A DNA stretch of 64,000 nt from Proteiniclasticum aestuarii (GTDB lineage Bacteria > Bacillota > Clostridia > Clostridiales > Clostridiaceae). Position numbers and translations under genes: made by a program. Under the pieces are notes generated by a model. That model had not been told where the DNA came from. It worked only from the letters and a program-made list of their open reading frames with translations, and searched no databases. The stretch is taken from contig NZ_JAFNJU010000010.1 in assembly GCF_017368455.1 (NCBI RefSeq), positions 100,106-164,105 of the forward strand. Reading direction: 5' to 3'. Below, piece by piece: positions 62,678 through 64,000 of the stretch (position 1 is its first letter; each line of letters begins with the position of its first letter).

Positions 62678-63265
62678 TTATTCCCTTACAGTAATGGAGG
62701 CCGTAGCCACAAACATTCTCTTCTCGGAAAGGTCCTTCAGATTGATCACTTCCATCTTTCCATTATTAGACACCAGGACATGGAAATGATCCGCGTAGCC
62801 TGTGACAGTGACCCAATGATTGTAGAGTCCATCCCGATAGCCTTTGAAGAGTCTCAGGCCCACGATGAGCGGCACAGGATTGTCGGCATCGATATGCTTC
62901 TTGATATCCACCATCATGGCTCTGAGGCCGAGAAGGCTGCCCGCATAGCTGTGTATGATCTTCACTTTGGCTCTTTTTCCTCTGCTTGCATAATACCAGA
63001 GTGAAGCGAGCTTGAATCGAAGTGCTGTGGTGGGTCCCAGAAGATACTTTCTGAACATATGGTTCTGGTCTTTCACCAGTTCTTCTCGAACATAGGATTT
63101 CCCCTCCGTATACGCCGCATGGTTATTCAGGGTCACAGACCCGCAGCCGAACATGGCAAGAGGCTTTGTGGAAAGATGCTGATTTCCTCCGTAGAGGCCA
63201 TCAAAGATCCTTCTGAAATCCCTGTTAATGGTTGTAAATTCTATACCGTTCACTACACGTTTCAC
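62678..63265 (-). CDS. C39-like papain-fold protein, cytoplasmic, unknown function
   Basis: A 195-residue protein not assigned to a named family. FGCGSVTLNNHAAY (C41) near the N-terminus and YNHWVTVTGYADHFHVLVSNNG (H150; N167 or N168) near the C-terminus have the layout of a papain-like C39 cysteine peptidase. There is no signal peptide or transmembrane helix, and C39 peptidases of bacteriocin exporters are fused to ABC transporters, which this is not. The GTG start follows GGAGAGATAAT. A TATAAT (63292-63297) lies about 25 bases upstream. Substrate unknown; peptidase activity is inference from the triad. Confidence 0.65.
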   Translation of the reverse strand: MKRVVNGIEFTTINRDFRRIFDGLYGGNQHLSTKPLAMFGCGSVTLNNHAAYTEGKSYVREELVKDQNHMFRKYLLGPTTALRFKLASLWYYASRGKRAKVKIIHSYAGSLLGLRAMMVDIKKHIDADNPVPLIVGLRLFKGYRDGLYNHWVTVTGYADHFHVLVSNNGKMEVINLKDLSEKRMFVATASITVRE

Positions 63266-63291
63266 ATTATCTCTCCAGTCCGTTTTCTTTC

Positions 63292-63297
63292 ATTATA
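63292..63297 (-). promoter_or_regulatory. Putative -10 box of the C39-like gene
   Basis: TATAAT on the minus strand 27 bases upstream of the GTG; no clear -35. Confidence 0.45.
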
Positions 63298-63427
63298 GCC
63301 CCGAAGACTTTAAGCTGGCTTAATTCATGAAATTTTAATCCGGAATCTTCTTTATTCTTATATAAGAAAAAGAAGAAAACGAAAACGCGAGGCCACTGAA
63401 AAAGTGGCTCACAATAAGTCTGCCTCG

Positions 63428-63484
63428 AAGAAAAGAGAGAGAAGAACGCAAGTTATGCGAAACTTCTCTCTCTTTTCTTTTTTT
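63428..63484. terminator. Large hairpin beside the transposase gene
   Basis: AAGAAAAGAGAGAGAAG (63428-63444) pairs perfectly with 63463-63479 over 17 bp; the loop has an inner CGCA/TGCG stem. A T-tract follows on the plus strand, and another small hairpin (GCCACT / AGTGGC, 63392-63408) lies to the left. It may insulate the insertion element or belong to its end. Confidence 0.6.
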
Positions 63485-63515
63485 ATTCGGTGCTCTTACC
63501 TGTATTATTCTTCTG

Positions 63516-64000
63516 TTATTTATCGACTAAAGCCAATGTTCTTTTGACATTCACTGCAAAAATTGCGAATGCACCTTGTAAGGTCATGCCAAACAGACCT
63601 CGGCTGGAGGCAACACCATAGCCATGCCGATGTTTCAGTTCGCTGTTCTTTGCTTCAATCTTGTACCTGTGCTTCGAGTAGAGCTTAAATTCTTGGGTTT
63701 CCTGAAATGCTTTATGTTCAGAGTGCAATCTAGATGTTAATGTAACCGAAAAGCTCTTAGTCAGTGCACCTTCTTTGTAACAACCTTCTTTATGGGGACA
63801 AACCCTACATTTCTCGACATCGAAGAAATAGGAAACAACGGCTGCGAAACCTGTCTTTTCTCTTTTCTTTTTTCCTGTGATCGTTTTTCGAATACTCATG
63901 TGTCCAGCCTGACAAACATACATGCCAGCATCTTTGTTGAACAAGAATCTTGTGGAGTTTTTATTTGGGCTATGGGTGACTGTCTCACTAAGTTTTGCAA
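63516..64000 (-). mobile_element. IS1182-like DDE transposase, 5' end beyond window
   Basis: The C-terminal part of a transposase, about 160 residues; the frame stays open to the right edge, so the gene continues outside. The zinc-like cluster CRVCPHKEGC and the final RYKIEAKNSELKHRHGYG (with the last acidic residue of the DDE triad) match IS1182-type transposases. The stop codon at 63516 is natural. The left terminal inverted repeat of the element was not found with certainty. No sign of decay in the visible part. Confidence 0.85.

Overview
The window is a stretch of a low-to-medium GC Firmicutes chromosome, most likely class Clostridia. Evidence: Gram-positive housekeeping genes (whiA, yvcK, a DnaE-type polymerase, pfkA-pyk, acpS-nnrDE-alr), strong AGGAGG-type ribosome sites with frequent GTG/TTG starts, YvrJ/DUF1659/DUF2922/DUF1836 small families typical of Firmicutes, and uvrA-uvrB-(PDZ membrane protein)-ctpB-ftsX-ftsE order as in Bacilli. 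The species cannot be named from this sequence. From the left edge to about 48.6 kb every gene is on the minus strand, so the fork probably moves right to left and the origin should lie to the right (inference).

Layout. 0-6.5 kb: glycolysis (pfkA-pyk) and dnaE. 6.5-10.7 kb: a Dabb protein, a CBS/DRTGG/hotdog regulator-like protein, whiA and a membrane-anchored YvcK. 10.9-23.9 kb: a carbohydrate island with two very large clan GH-Q (GH94-like) glycoside phosphorylases, an intracellular GH30 glycosidase, an ABC importer (lipoprotein plus two permeases, no ATPase) and a LacI regulator; three near-identical GAAA-N-CG-N-TTTC operator-like palindromes sit in its control regions. The simplest reading is import of a beta-glucan-type oligosaccharide and its phosphorolytic breakdown in the cytoplasm. 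24.1-27.4 kb: hisC-like aminotransferase, murB, small membrane/lipoproteins. 27.4-41.7 kb: a division and repair block (FHA-ftsW-class B PBP-uvrC; uvrA; uvrB; MinJ-like PDZ protein-ctpB-ftsX-ftsE). 41.8-46.8 kb: acpS-nnrDE and alr with two yitT paralogs. 46.9-56.4 kb: YihY protein, DUF2922/DUF1659, a mutarotase-like gene with an internal deletion, gluconokinase, a 1022-residue multi-SH3 cell-wall amidase carrying a 36-bp tandem repeat, and a nuclease-XPD/DinG helicase fusion. 56.5-63.3 kb: YvrJ small protein, DUF1836, rsmI-trmN6, PAP2 phosphatase-HAD, PpiC, Bcp-AlkD and a C39-like papain-fold protein. The right edge cuts an IS1182-like transposase.

No rRNA, tRNA, CRISPR array, prophage or classical defence system was found. 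The parts least explained by known systems are the GH-Q/GH30 locus with its regulon, the FHA-SEDS-PBP operon with a perfect palindrome at its promoter, the MinJ-like protein outside Bacilli, the YvrJ/DUF1659/DUF2922 set, and the leaderless C39-like protein.
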